In this document: piece by piece, positions 26,043-34,638 of the stretch
Numbering within the stretch: the stretch's first letter is position 1
Layout: each line of letters opens with the position of its first letter
NCBI RefSeq assembly: GCF_000732195.1
Contig: NZ_JNNU01000033.1
Span: 1 to 39,018, forward strand
Length of the DNA stretch: 39,018 bases
Source: Neorhizobium vignae
GTDB lineage: Bacteria > Pseudomonadota > Alphaproteobacteria > Rhizobiales > Rhizobiaceae
Direction of reading: 5' to 3'
Notes under the pieces: generated by a model
What the model was told of the DNA's origin: nothing
Seen by the model: only the letters and a program-made list of their open reading frames with translations
Database searches by the model: none
Position numbers and translations under genes: made by a program

Positions 26043-27251
26043 ATGAAAATTACCGACGTCAAAATCATTGTCTGCTCGCCCGGCCGCAACTTCGTCAGCG
26101 TCAAGATCTTCACCGACGAGGGCCTGACCGGGGTCGGCGATGCGACGCTGAACGGTCGCGAAAAGGCGGTCGTCGCCTATCTGGAGGAGCACCTGGCGCC
26201 GCTCCTGATCGGCCGCGATCCGAGCCGCATCGAGGATATCTGGCAGTATTTCTACAAGGGCGCCTATTGGCGCCGCGGCCCGGTGACCATGGCGGCGATC
26301 GCCGGCATCGATACCGCGCTCTGGGATATCAAGGCCAAGGCCGCCAACATGCCGCTATACCAGCTTCTCGGTGGCGCGAGCCGCGAGAAGGTGCTCTGCT
26401 ATACCCATGCCCAGGGCACGGATATAGCCGAAGCCGTCGAAGCGGTCGGCAAGCGCATAGAGCAGGGTTACAAGGCGATCCGCGTGCAGGTCGGCATTCC
26501 CGGCCTGCCGGATGTCTACGGCACCGGCAAGAAATCCGTCACCAACAATGCCGCCGACGATGCGTTTCCGCACGAGGAAACCTGGTCCACCTCCAAATAC
26601 CTGCGCTACATCCCCGAACTGTTCAAGGCGGTGCGCGAGGCGCATGGCTGGGATATCGAGCTGCTGCATGACAGCCATCATCGCCTGACCCCAATCGAAG
26701 CCGCCCGGCTTGGCAAGGATCTCGAATTCGCCCGGCTATTCTGGCTAGAGGATACCGTCGCTGCCGAACACCAGGAAGGTTTTCGCCTGATCCGCAAGCA
26801 CACTACGACGCCGCTCGCCGTCGGCGAGGTTTTCAACACGATCTGGGATGCGCGGCTTTTGATGGAAGAGCAACTCATCGACTATATTCGCACCACGACC
26901 GTGCATGCCGGCGGCGTCACCGCGCAGCGGCGGATCATGGATTTCGCGAGCGTCTATAACGTCCGCACGGCCTGCCATGGCGCCATGGACATGTCGCCGA
27001 TCTGCCTTGGCGCCAATCTGCATCTCGACCTCTGGGTGCCGAATTTCGGTATCCAGGAATATTCCGGCTACCTGCCAGAAATCCTCGACGTCTTCCCGAG
27101 TGCCTGGAGCCTTAAGGACGGTTACCTGCATCCGGGCCAGGCGATCGGCCACGGCGTCGATATCGACGAGAAGCTTGCGGAAAAATATCCATACCAACGC
27201 GCCTACCTGCCGGTGAACCGTCTCGAAGACGGCACCCTGTGGCACTGGTAA
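26043..27251 (+). CDS. manD: D-mannonate dehydratase, enolase superfamily (ManD)
   Basis: This 402-residue protein has the same length as characterised ManD enzymes. It should dehydrate D-mannonate to 2-keto-3-deoxy-D-gluconate, using Mg2+. Active-site residues occur at the published ManD positions: Arg147 and Tyr159 on the mobile loop, Asp210 and His212, Glu236 and Glu262 as metal ligands with Asp210, His312 and Asp316 (CHGAMD), and Glu339. The family ends MKITDVKI and LEDGTLWHW are both present. Residue 314 is Ala, which as I recall is the residue of efficient ManDs, whereas low-activity members have Pro. I chose ATG 26043, 4 bases after the ATPase stop; the upstream open frame is a shadow. 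It is co-transcribed with the importer, which suggests intake of mannonate or a uronate-derived compound. Confidence 0.93.
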   Translation: MKITDVKIIVCSPGRNFVSVKIFTDEGLTGVGDATLNGREKAVVAYLEEHLAPLLIGRDPSRIEDIWQYFYKGAYWRRGPVTMAAIAGIDTALWDIKAKAANMPLYQLLGGASREKVLCYTHAQGTDIAEAVEAVGKRIEQGYKAIRVQVGIPGLPDVYGTGKKSVTNNAADDAFPHEETWSTSKYLRYIPELFKAVREAHGWDIELLHDSHHRLTPIEAARLGKDLEFARLFWLEDTVAAEHQEGFRLIRKHTTTPLAVGEVFNTIWDARLLMEEQLIDYIRTTTVHAGGVTAQRRIMDFASVYNVRTACHGAMDMSPICLGANLHLDLWVPNFGIQEYSGYLPEILDVFPSAWSLKDGYLHPGQAIGHGVDIDEKLAEKYPYQRAYLPVNRLEDGTLWHW

Positions 27252-27265
27252 TTCGGGAGAAGACG

Positions 27266-28420
27266 ATGAAGATCACAGCGATCAAGAGCTACGCCGTCAA
27301 GGTCGGCATCCGCAACCAGCTTCTGGTGAAGGTCGAGACTGACGACGGGGTTTTCGGCTGGGGTGAAAGCGGTCTCTCCGGTCGCGAAAAGGCCGTGGTC
27401 GGCGCGCTTGAACATTATGCGGAATTCCTGCGCGGCCGCGATCCGTTCAAGATCGGCGCGCTCTGGCAGGAAATGTACCGCAGCCAGTATTTCGAGGGCG
27501 GCCGCGTGCTGCAGGCGGCGATCTCGGCGATCGACATTGCGCTCTACGACATCAAGGGCAAGGCGCTCGGCGTGCCGGTCTATGAACTGCTCGGTGGCAA
27601 GCAGCGCGACCGCATACCGACCTTCGCGACGACGTTTGCGGAACCCGGTCCCGCGATGGTCGAGCAGGCGCAGTTGCTGGTCGAGCACGGCTGGACAGCG
27701 CTACGCCTGTCGCCCTCCGGCCACGAGCATAAGGACATCTACGAGCCGCGTGAACACATCGCCACGACCGCCAAATGGTGCGTCAAGACCCGCGAGGCGC
27801 TCGGCGACGACGTCGTGCTCGGCATCGATTATCACCATCGCCTCTCGGTTGCGGAGGCCGCAAGCTTCTGCCAGAAGATGCCGAAGGGCACGCTCGATTT
27901 CCTCGAGGAACCGATCCGCGACGAGTCGCCGAGTTCCTACGAGGCGCTTCGCAGGATGACCGACGTTCCCTTCGCGATCGGCGAGGAGTTTTCCTCGAAA
28001 TGGCAGTTCCAGCCCTATATCGAGCGCGACATCCACCAGTTCAATCGCCTCGACGTCTGCAATGTCGGCGGACTGACGGAGAGCATGAAGGTCGCTGCCT
28101 GGAGCGAGACCCATTACGTCGATATGATGCCGCACAATCCGCTCGGTCCGGTCTGCACGGCGGCGACCGTCCATTTCTCGGTCGCGGTCGCCAACTTCTC
28201 CTGGCTGGAGACCCGTGCGAGCCCGGCGGAAACCCATCTCGGTTTCGACAATTCCGAATTCTTCCCCGTCCAGCCGCGCCTGGAAGGCTCGTACTATCCA
28301 GTTCCCAATACGCCGGGACTGGGGGTCGAGGTCAACGAGGAACTCATCGCCAAGCAGAGCTTCGAATTCTGGGAGGCGCCGCATCTGAAGCGCCGCGACG
28401 GTTCCGTCACCAACTGGTGA
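27266..28420 (+). CDS. Enolase-superfamily sugar-acid dehydratase, galactonate dehydratase (DgoD)-like
   Basis: This 384-residue mandelate-racemase-subgroup enzyme has the full DgoD-type active site at a constant offset of +5 from E. coli DgoD: Asp188 and His190 (IDYHHR), Glu214 (FLEEP), Glu240 (AIGEEF) and His290 (HNPLGP). Three acids bind Mg2+, and His190/His290 act as acid/base. The expected reaction is dehydration of an aldonic acid (galactonate, gluconate or a relative) to the 2-keto-3-deoxy acid. ATG 27266 follows GGGAGAAG, 14 bases after manD. It is the last gene of the operon. Having two different aldonate dehydratases in one operon suggests a mixed substrate or epimeric products. The exact substrate cannot be assigned by sequence alone. 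Confidence 0.85.
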   Translation: MKITAIKSYAVKVGIRNQLLVKVETDDGVFGWGESGLSGREKAVVGALEHYAEFLRGRDPFKIGALWQEMYRSQYFEGGRVLQAAISAIDIALYDIKGKALGVPVYELLGGKQRDRIPTFATTFAEPGPAMVEQAQLLVEHGWTALRLSPSGHEHKDIYEPREHIATTAKWCVKTREALGDDVVLGIDYHHRLSVAEAASFCQKMPKGTLDFLEEPIRDESPSSYEALRRMTDVPFAIGEEFSSKWQFQPYIERDIHQFNRLDVCNVGGLTESMKVAAWSETHYVDMMPHNPLGPVCTAATVHFSVAVANFSWLETRASPAETHLGFDNSEFFPVQPRLEGSYYPVPNTPGLGVEVNEELIAKQSFEFWEAPHLKRRDGSVTNW

Positions 28421-28429
28421 ATTGACAAA

Positions 28430-29565
28430 TGGATCACCAATGCGTTGGGAGCAAGAAATGCGCCTATGCTCTGAGTGAGCATGGATCGACGTTATCTGTG
28501 CGACAGTGTCGCCCACCCTCGAATGACCCGTCCCGCCTTTGATGACAGCATCACGGGAACGGCTCAGACAGCAATGGCTTCGCTTAGGCTTTTCCGAGCT
28601 GTCCGAGTGTCGGTTGAGTGACGTAACGTTTGCGACGCGATTGCCTGCACTATGGCAAGCTGTTCTTCAGCAGATAGCCCAGTTTGTAGGCAAGGACCTC
28701 ACGACGCTTTTCCTCGGCTCGCAATTTCGGTAACGTCTCAGGCTTGCACCAGAATACCCGCGACGCAGCCGTCAGCGTTCCGCATGGGCTGGTAGACGAG
28801 ATCGTAAAGCGGTCCTGCTCCTCACCTTCCGGCCCTCGGTTCAGCTTGATCAGAAGGTCTCTGGCGATAAATGGTTCACCGGTACCATAGACCGTATCGA
28901 GAATGCCGATAGAGCCCTGGCGGACCACCTCGGATACTGCACCGGCGACAATCTTGACGATAATGTCGCGTCCGGCTCCGATCATCGCGTGCTATTGTTC
29001 GTTGGCACATTCGAACACATGGTCTTTGCCGGCCAGCATAACGATCCCACCAGGGTTCAGTTCAAAGACCTGCACGAAGCGCGATTTGAGGCTCTCCTGC
29101 TCCCGTCGCGCTCGAACCTGGGCTGTTGTTTCTGTCCAGGCACAAAACATTCCGAGCACAGAACCCCAAGGATGGCGGACAGGCGTTTGAGAGAAAGCGA
29201 AGTGCGTTTCCCCGGCAAATCCGTTCCGCTGCATCGAACTCGATGTCGTCCATCGATGTGCCCTAGCCCGCCTACGCGGCCGATTTGATCGCTTCGGCCT
29301 GATCCCTGATATCGGGCCACAAAGCATGGAAACTGCGCCCAGAGGCGGCGGATATCGATTGCCACACATTGCTGCTTAGCCGTCATTGTAGAGCGTAACC
29401 TGCTCGGGCACAGACGATCAGCATCGGTTGCAGTGCACCCAGCATGACGCTCGTCAGGGTCTTCAGCTGCGGGCGGCCAACCCGAAAGCGGCCCGAGAGG
29501 TCGACCAGTCGAATACCTGAAATATCGTTGCGCAACCACTGGGCGGAAACGAAATTCACGGCTGC
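28430..29565 (-). pseudogene. PAS-PAS-HWE histidine kinase, heavily decayed
   Basis: Pieces of one kinase follow in order along the minus strand but in changing frames: VFDWST, RPLGPLSGWPP, QLKTLTSVMLGALQPMLIV, a stop in YNDG*AAMCGNRYPPPLG, GRSFHALWPDIRDQAEAIKS, NGFAGETHFAFSQTPVR, GSVLGMFCAWTETTAQVRAR, GGIVMLAGKDHVFECANEQ, an in-frame TAG (28999-29001 region), then GAGRDIIVK, YGTGEPFIARDLLIKLNR, YDLVYQPMRNADGCVAGILV, RAEEKRREVLAYKLGYLLKN, LAIVQAIASQTLRHSTDTRT and GDTVAQITSIHAHSEHRRIS. This is the standard order of rhizobial PAS-HWE kinases (two PAS/PAC units, then the HWE His-box LLKNSLAIVQAIASQT). A one-base T deletion after EEQDRF explains one frameshift. Homology stops at about 28430, ten bases beyond the DgoD-like gene, before the HATPase domain. 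Confidence 0.8.
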
Positions 29566-29713
29566 GTCGATCCCGGTGCGGGGTGTTGCCCGGTATATGT
29601 AAAAGGTTTCACCGTTGGAAAGCCGGAGAGCAATCAATTTCGAGGCCGGTCGGCGGAGTGTTCAGAGCTTGTCGTCGGAAACCTGACCCGAGTAGCGAAG
29701 TTTTCGGAATTGC

Positions 29714-29738
29714 GGAACGATCAATGCGGCCACGGGTT
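29714..29738 (+). promoter_or_regulatory. Candidate EcfG-type general stress promoter
   Basis: GGAAC (29714-29718) is followed, after 16 bases, by GGTT (29735-29738). This is close to the alphaproteobacterial EcfG/RpoE consensus GGAAC-N16/17-CGTT. It lies 31-55 bases upstream of ATG 29769, leaving a leader of about 25 bases. It would place the receiver gene in the general stress regulon. Confidence 0.5.
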
Positions 29739-29768
29739 GTGGGCAACACGCAACGAGGAGCGAACTGC

Positions 29769-30119
29769 ATGCGAAGAGTGTTGGTGGTTGAAGATGAGGC
29801 ATTGATTCTCCTCACCGTTATCGATGCGCTCGAAGATGCTGGTTTCGAGGTCATTGAAGCGAGCACCGCCGACGATGCGGTAGAGATCATCAATGAGCAC
29901 ACCATCCATTTTCTGTTCACAGACATCCAGATGCCGGGTGAACTCTCCGGTGTCGATCTTGCGCATGTCGTTGCTGAGCGCTTTCCGGAGGCCGGCATCA
30001 TCGTGGCGTCCGGCCGGCTGACACCAGGCGATGTAAACCTTCCCGCTGACGCGCAGTTTTTTTCGAAGCCCTATGATTTCGCAACGGTGGTGGACAGGCT
30101 TAAAGAATTCCGCCGATAG
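29769..30119 (+). CDS. Receiver-only response regulator
   Basis: This 116-residue protein is a single receiver domain: VVEDEA (6-11), phospho-acceptor Asp52 in FTDIQMPG, VASGR in place of the T/S-loop, and Lys in FFSKPYDF. The ribosome site GAGGAG (29755-29760) precedes ATG 29769; the longer open frame upstream has no such site. It lies divergently from the decayed PAS-HWE kinase and converges on the phytochrome-HWE kinase. Receivers of this type usually sit beside an HWE kinase gene and act as its phosphate acceptor or sink. With its former neighbour dead, the phytochrome kinase is the nearest possible donor. It is similar in layout to the receiver at 7652. Confidence 0.9.
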   Translation: MRRVLVVEDEALILLTVIDALEDAGFEVIEASTADDAVEIINEHTIHFLFTDIQMPGELSGVDLAHVVAERFPEAGIIVASGRLTPGDVNLPADAQFFSKPYDFATVVDRLKEFRR

Positions 30120-30174
30120 CCGAGGTTCTAGTCAATTACGACCAGCCAATCGTGAGCCGGTTGAGAGTTCAAAA

Positions 30175-32766
30175 TCATCGTTCCGCAGGCGGGGATTTTG
30201 CAGCGGTAAATCGAATACGAATAGCCTCATCCATTGCCAACGCCAATGCGTCCTCCGCGACCGGCTTTCGGACAACCGGGACCGTCGAAAATGCGTCCGG
30301 AATACTCGTGCCATCGCGGTAGCCGGTCGCAAAAACGTAAGGCACGCCTCTACCTTCGAGTTCCTTCGCAACATCTTCAGACGTCGTCAGGCCAAGATTG
30401 AGATCCAGCACGGCGCAATGCGGTTGCGCTGCAGATATTGCGTCTAGCGCCACATCGACGCTGGCGGCTACCGTCACCTTGTGTGCTCCAAGAGAGCGGA
30501 GCAGTTCCTCAGTATCCATGGCAATCAGTGACTGATCCTCGACAAGCAGTACGTGCTTGCCCTCAAGAGATCGAGGTGCCGCTGTAACACTTGAAGGCAC
30601 CGCGGTGCGACGATCACCGACAGGGCGAAGGTGCGCCTTTGGAAGGACGATCTCAGCCTTAAGCCCCTCTTTCGCAAATTCGATGTCGACGGTTCCGCCG
30701 AGGTCGTGGGATATGGTCTTCTCGATCAGATTGGAGCCGAAGCCGCGTCGCGTCGGCGTGGTAACCTCGGGGCCGCCACTTTCCACCCAGTTGAGGTGAC
30801 AGTCGCCATTGGCTGTCAGAGACCACGCAATATCGAGCCGGCCGGACGGGACCGACAGGCTTCCATACTTTGTGGCGTTGGTCATCATTTCGTGAAGTAG
30901 CAGCGCAAAAACGCCAAAGGCACGCTCTGTGAGGCCAATCTCCTGACCATTGATCGCAATGCGGTTCGGCATCTTGCTGAACCGGTGCATTCCCGCCTCG
31001 GCCTCGATCAGTCCCCGCAACTCTCCACCTTCTGTGCCGGCGAACGATTGGTCATGGGCGTGGGAGAGCGCCCGAAGTCTGCCCTCGAACGATTTGGCGT
31101 AATCATCGACCGTCTCTGCATTCGCTCCGGTCTGGGTCGCGATCGACTTCACCAGTGCGAGGATATTTTTGACCCGATGGTTCAACTCCGAATTGAGAAG
31201 CCGCCGCTGGCTTTCCGTCTTCTCGCGCTGCTCTTCTGTTGCGTCGTTATGCGACAACATGACGTCACGCACATAACTGCGGATCGCATCCGCGACCACG
31301 ATGTCGGCGCGGGTCCAAGGTAGCGACTTATGGCGGACATCCTCGCGCCACGTATCGAAGCTACCGCGCGGGCTCAGTCGCCTGCCGTTCTCAGTCAGCT
31401 CTTCCTGCTTTCTCGGCTCGCCGGCCCATTCGATCTCGTGTGCTTCTTCACTCCGAAAAAACACCAGAAAGTCAGGGGAAGAGACGGAAATCGGAATTGC
31501 CAACAGGCCCGCCACCCGTGTCCCATATTCCTTGATGTCACCAGTCTCGGAGCGAATATCCTGCGTATCCCAGATATTCCGTCCGGCCTTCTCGGCGACG
31601 AGCGTCATGAGGTCTGAAATCATCTCGGGCGAAGGAGATACCCCAAAAGACGCCCATTGCCCGCGCGACCAGAGGCCTGCTCCATCGCTTGCGATCAGTG
31701 ATGAGAACTCGCGCAATCTTCTTTGAAGGGTGATCTCGACCGGCTCGGTCGGATCAACATCCGCGATAATGGCGTCTAAGCGGCTGCGGGTCCCGGCTGC
31801 CGCCGCTTTCTGCTCGCGGTTTTCGATAGTAGCGACGTGCAGCGAGAAATATTGGGCGAACAGCTCTGTCGCTACACGCAGAGGGATTGAGAGTGATTTC
31901 GGGATGTTGTGATGACAGGCAATGAGGCCCCACAGTTCCCCATCGACGACGATCGAGATCGACATGGATGCCGCGACGCCCATGTTACGCAGATATTCGC
32001 AGTGGATTGGTGAAACACTTCTCAGATGGGCGAAGGAAAGATCGACTGCCGGCTCGTCGTCACGGATGCTCGGGATCAGTGGGACGGGCACGAAGGAAGC
32101 GTCCCCGATCACGCGTACCCAGTTCTTTACGTAAAGCTTACGGGCCTGAACCGGAATATCGGATACAGGAAAATGTTGACCGAGGAAGCTGCCTAAGGAA
32201 GGATCCTTGGCCTCGGCGATCACCCTGCCGGCGCCATTGTGCAAAAACCGGTAGATCATAACCCGGTCGTAACCGAGCATCGCACGGATAAGACGCGCCA
32301 CAGCCTTGAACAACGTATCGAAGGTTTTGTAGCCATCGACCCTTCGCACAAGAGATTGCGTGAGATGGAGGGCGACCTCGGTATCCTCGGGCGAGGCGGG
32401 ATCCTCCAACTCGAGGAACGTATTCCCATTGTAACGATGGGCAGTGATATCGGCGACGTGATCACCATCCCCCAGCTTCGCCTTCAAAACAACGCCGGCG
32501 ATATGGCCGGCCCCGGCGCGGGCAATTGCGTTGGCAATGTCATGAGCGACGCTGCCGCCAACGACGTCAGCCAGTTCGGCGCCTTGGTAGTCGCGATTGG
32601 TCTGGCCGAGATACTGGTCGATATTGTCTGAAACGAAGGAGATCAGGCCCTGTTCATCAAGGACGATCATCGCCCCGTGGGGCTGGATGCTTCCAGGAAT
32701 ATGGATGGGTTCTCGATCGCAGTTGGAGAGATCGATCTTGGACCTATCATAGCTCAACGTGGGCAT
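30175..32766 (-). CDS. bphP: Bacteriophytochrome HWE histidine kinase with C-terminal receiver
   Basis: This 863-residue red/far-red photoreceptor has a PAS domain with candidate biliverdin-binding Cys16 (SNCDREPIHIPGSIQPHG), then GAF (FPVSDIPVQARKLYVKNWVR, a variant of the PASDIP motif; SPIHCEYLRNMGVAASMSIS with the chromophore-pocket His) and PHY (with FRSEEAHEIEWAGEP, a variant of the PRxSF tongue region). The HWE kinase core follows: phospho-acceptor His530 in LNHRVKNILALVKS, HEMMTNATKYGSLS and GFGSNLIEK. A receiver closes the protein (VEDQSLIAMD, phospho-acceptor Asp788 in AVLDLNLG, Lys in VRKPV). This domain order matches Agrobacterium Agp2-type phytochromes. No heme oxygenase gene for biliverdin is in the window. 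The next gene upstream is a PAS-LuxR regulator in the same orientation. Confidence 0.95.
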   Translation of the reverse strand: MPTLSYDRSKIDLSNCDREPIHIPGSIQPHGAMIVLDEQGLISFVSDNIDQYLGQTNRDYQGAELADVVGGSVAHDIANAIARAGAGHIAGVVLKAKLGDGDHVADITAHRYNGNTFLELEDPASPEDTEVALHLTQSLVRRVDGYKTFDTLFKAVARLIRAMLGYDRVMIYRFLHNGAGRVIAEAKDPSLGSFLGQHFPVSDIPVQARKLYVKNWVRVIGDASFVPVPLIPSIRDDEPAVDLSFAHLRSVSPIHCEYLRNMGVAASMSISIVVDGELWGLIACHHNIPKSLSIPLRVATELFAQYFSLHVATIENREQKAAAAGTRSRLDAIIADVDPTEPVEITLQRRLREFSSLIASDGAGLWSRGQWASFGVSPSPEMISDLMTLVAEKAGRNIWDTQDIRSETGDIKEYGTRVAGLLAIPISVSSPDFLVFFRSEEAHEIEWAGEPRKQEELTENGRRLSPRGSFDTWREDVRHKSLPWTRADIVVADAIRSYVRDVMLSHNDATEEQREKTESQRRLLNSELNHRVKNILALVKSIATQTGANAETVDDYAKSFEGRLRALSHAHDQSFAGTEGGELRGLIEAEAGMHRFSKMPNRIAINGQEIGLTERAFGVFALLLHEMMTNATKYGSLSVPSGRLDIAWSLTANGDCHLNWVESGGPEVTTPTRRGFGSNLIEKTISHDLGGTVDIEFAKEGLKAEIVLPKAHLRPVGDRRTAVPSSVTAAPRSLEGKHVLLVEDQSLIAMDTEELLRSLGAHKVTVAASVDVALDAISAAQPHCAVLDLNLGLTTSEDVAKELEGRGVPYVFATGYRDGTSIPDAFSTVPVVRKPVAEDALALAMDEAIRIRFTAAKSPPAER

Positions 32767-32846
32767 CCTGCTCTGTTATAGGATCTCTTAGCGTAGTGCC
32801 GTCCCACCACCGTGCTTTGTCGGGGTGTTCACAGCTTGATTGGGTC

Positions 32847-32862
32847 ATCTGACAAGTCAGAT
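32847..32862. promoter_or_regulatory. Perfect 16-bp palindrome upstream of bphP
   Basis: ATCTGAC-AA-GTCAGAT has 7-bp perfect arms with a 2-base spacer. It lies about 80 bases upstream of the bphP start codon, in the 219-base gap behind the PAS-LuxR gene. Its size suits a dimeric LuxR-type HTH, so the neighbouring regulator is the obvious candidate binder. No second copy was noticed in the window. Confidence 0.5.
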
Positions 32863-32985
32863 TTGCGGGTTCTTCTCTCAATGTCAGTGAATGTCGACCT
32901 GATCGTAAACTACCAATCATCTAGTCTCCGACGGGTAACTCGGCAAGAGACAAAAATACCAATAGAACTGGCTATTTTATACTGC

Positions 32986-34470
32986 TTAGTTGGGTTTGGT
33001 TGGTCCGGCCTTGCCGCTGACGCCTCTTTCCTTTGCCCAAAGGATCGCAGCCCCGCGCCGGTTGACCCCGATCTTGCGGTAGAGCGACGAGACATGGTTT
33101 CTGACGGTATGGCGCGAAAGCTTGAGACGCTCGCTCATCTGATGGTCGTTCATGCCCTGACAAATGAGCGACAGGATGTCCTGCTCACGCTCAGTCAGGT
33201 CCGCAAGCCGCGTATCTTTTACGACAGCCGAGAGGTTGGATGTCCGACGCAGTGAAGCCAGCTTTTCCACGATCCCGCGGCTGAACCACGATGTATCGGT
33301 CATCACGGCCTCGATCGCAGACATCAGCTCCTCCTCCGAGCGTTTCCGATCGGTGATGTCCTGAATGACCATCATGATGCAATCAATGTCGTCGATCTTG
33401 ATCTCTTCTGACGACAAGAGGCAATCAACCAAAGCGCCATCGCGCGACTTCAGCCGGAAATCGACGTTCCGCAGTTTACCACCCTTGCGCAAGGCCTGCT
33501 CGACATCCTGTCGCGCGTCTTTGTCGAGCCAGAAATCGAGATCAGCCTGGCTGCGCCCCATCACGTGCTCTTCCGGGGAGCCAGTCAGCTGGAAAAATGC
33601 GGTGTTCGCTTCTATCACCTCGAAGTTCTTCGCCCTGACGATAACGGTTGGGACTGGCGACAAGCCAAAAGCTTTCGAGAAGCGCTCCTCGCTTTGTTTG
33701 AGAACCTGTTGGGCTTTCTTGAGCGGCTCGATATCTGCGAACGTGAATAACATGCAGGGTTCGCCAGCAACCTCAATAGGTTCACCGGCTACGATCACCG
33801 GCCTTGCGCCTTTGCCGGGAAGCGGGATGATCGCCTCCATCTGGGGAATGGTGCGACCCTGTTTCAGGCGCTCCAATGCGAGTTCGCGCTTTTCAGCGAA
33901 TGCTAGAACGTCGATCTCATATGCGGTTTTGCCAACAACATCGCTTCGGCTGTACCCTGTGATCTCCAGGAAGCCGGGATTTACGCGAACGTACCGAACA
34001 TCCGAAAGTCTGCAAATGACAGCGGGCGCTGGGTTGGCATTGAAAGCCGCCTCGAAACGATCCTCCGCTTCGTATCTGCGCGTTTCATCCTCAATGATCC
34101 AAGCGACATAATCGGAATTCGCTTTCTGGTCGGAGACCAAGAAACAGCGGGACGTATGAATCCAGTATCGGTCCTGGTCATCTGCCGGCCGGATCTCCAT
34201 CGTTACATCGCCTGAGCAGTTACTCTTAAGCAGCCGATCGACGGGATGCTCGCCGTCTGCGACGGTGTGGTTGTTGCGGTATTTGAGCGCGAACCGGCGA
34301 CGATATTCCGCCAGTGTCTGTCCAAGGTCCTCTTTCTTGCCGAGGCCGTGCATCGTCAGGGCTGCATCGTTTGCCCACAGGAAGTTCAGCTCTCTATCGA
34401 GGAGTATGACGCCCTCCTTCAAGCCCGCGACAAGTTGATGGACCTGCATGCGGTCATGATGTGTATCCAA
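32986..34470 (-). CDS. PAS-domain LuxR-type transcriptional regulator
   Basis: This protein of about 494 residues has three PAS domains (about residues 10-110, 135-255 and 265-375; second PAS FNANPAPAVICRLSDVRYV, third PAS/PAC ending IMMVIQDITDRKRSEEE). A C-terminal LuxR/GerE helix-turn-helix follows: LADLTEREQDILSLICQGMN, DHQMSERLKLSRHTVRNHVS, LYRKIGVNRRGAAI. There is no receiver or kinase domain, so the PAS domains probably sense a ligand or light/redox state directly. I chose TTG 34470 because AGGAG lies 9 bases upstream; the frame opens at TTG 34524 without such a site, and the first ATG is 34449. It precedes bphP in the same direction, with a palindrome between, which suggests that it controls the phytochrome gene. 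Confidence 0.88.
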   Translation of the reverse strand: MDTHHDRMQVHQLVAGLKEGVILLDRELNFLWANDAALTMHGLGKKEDLGQTLAEYRRRFALKYRNNHTVADGEHPVDRLLKSNCSGDVTMEIRPADDQDRYWIHTSRCFLVSDQKANSDYVAWIIEDETRRYEAEDRFEAAFNANPAPAVICRLSDVRYVRVNPGFLEITGYSRSDVVGKTAYEIDVLAFAEKRELALERLKQGRTIPQMEAIIPLPGKGARPVIVAGEPIEVAGEPCMLFTFADIEPLKKAQQVLKQSEERFSKAFGLSPVPTVIVRAKNFEVIEANTAFFQLTGSPEEHVMGRSQADLDFWLDKDARQDVEQALRKGGKLRNVDFRLKSRDGALVDCLLSSEEIKIDDIDCIMMVIQDITDRKRSEEELMSAIEAVMTDTSWFSRGIVEKLASLRRTSNLSAVVKDTRLADLTEREQDILSLICQGMNDHQMSERLKLSRHTVRNHVSSLYRKIGVNRRGAAILWAKERGVSGKAGPTKPN

Positions 34471-34638
34471 AATCAAACTCTCCTGCCAACGCGGGTCAAA
34501 TATGGCATGCGACGGCAACGACAATGAAGAGCATGACGGCTGGTTCCGCCATGCATTCCCTCGGTTGCCCTTGTCCCGGATTTTTGATCAACTTTGTGAA
34601 TAACGACTAATCGAGTTGAACATACTAGTGCCCTAACG

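Noticed and set aside
20046..28430. Shared 10-mer ATTGACAAAT at 20046-20055 and 28421-28430
   Set aside because: It occurs at both ends of the sugar-acid locus but is short and AT-rich, and the flanking bases differ; chance cannot be excluded, so it is not called a repeat or attachment site.
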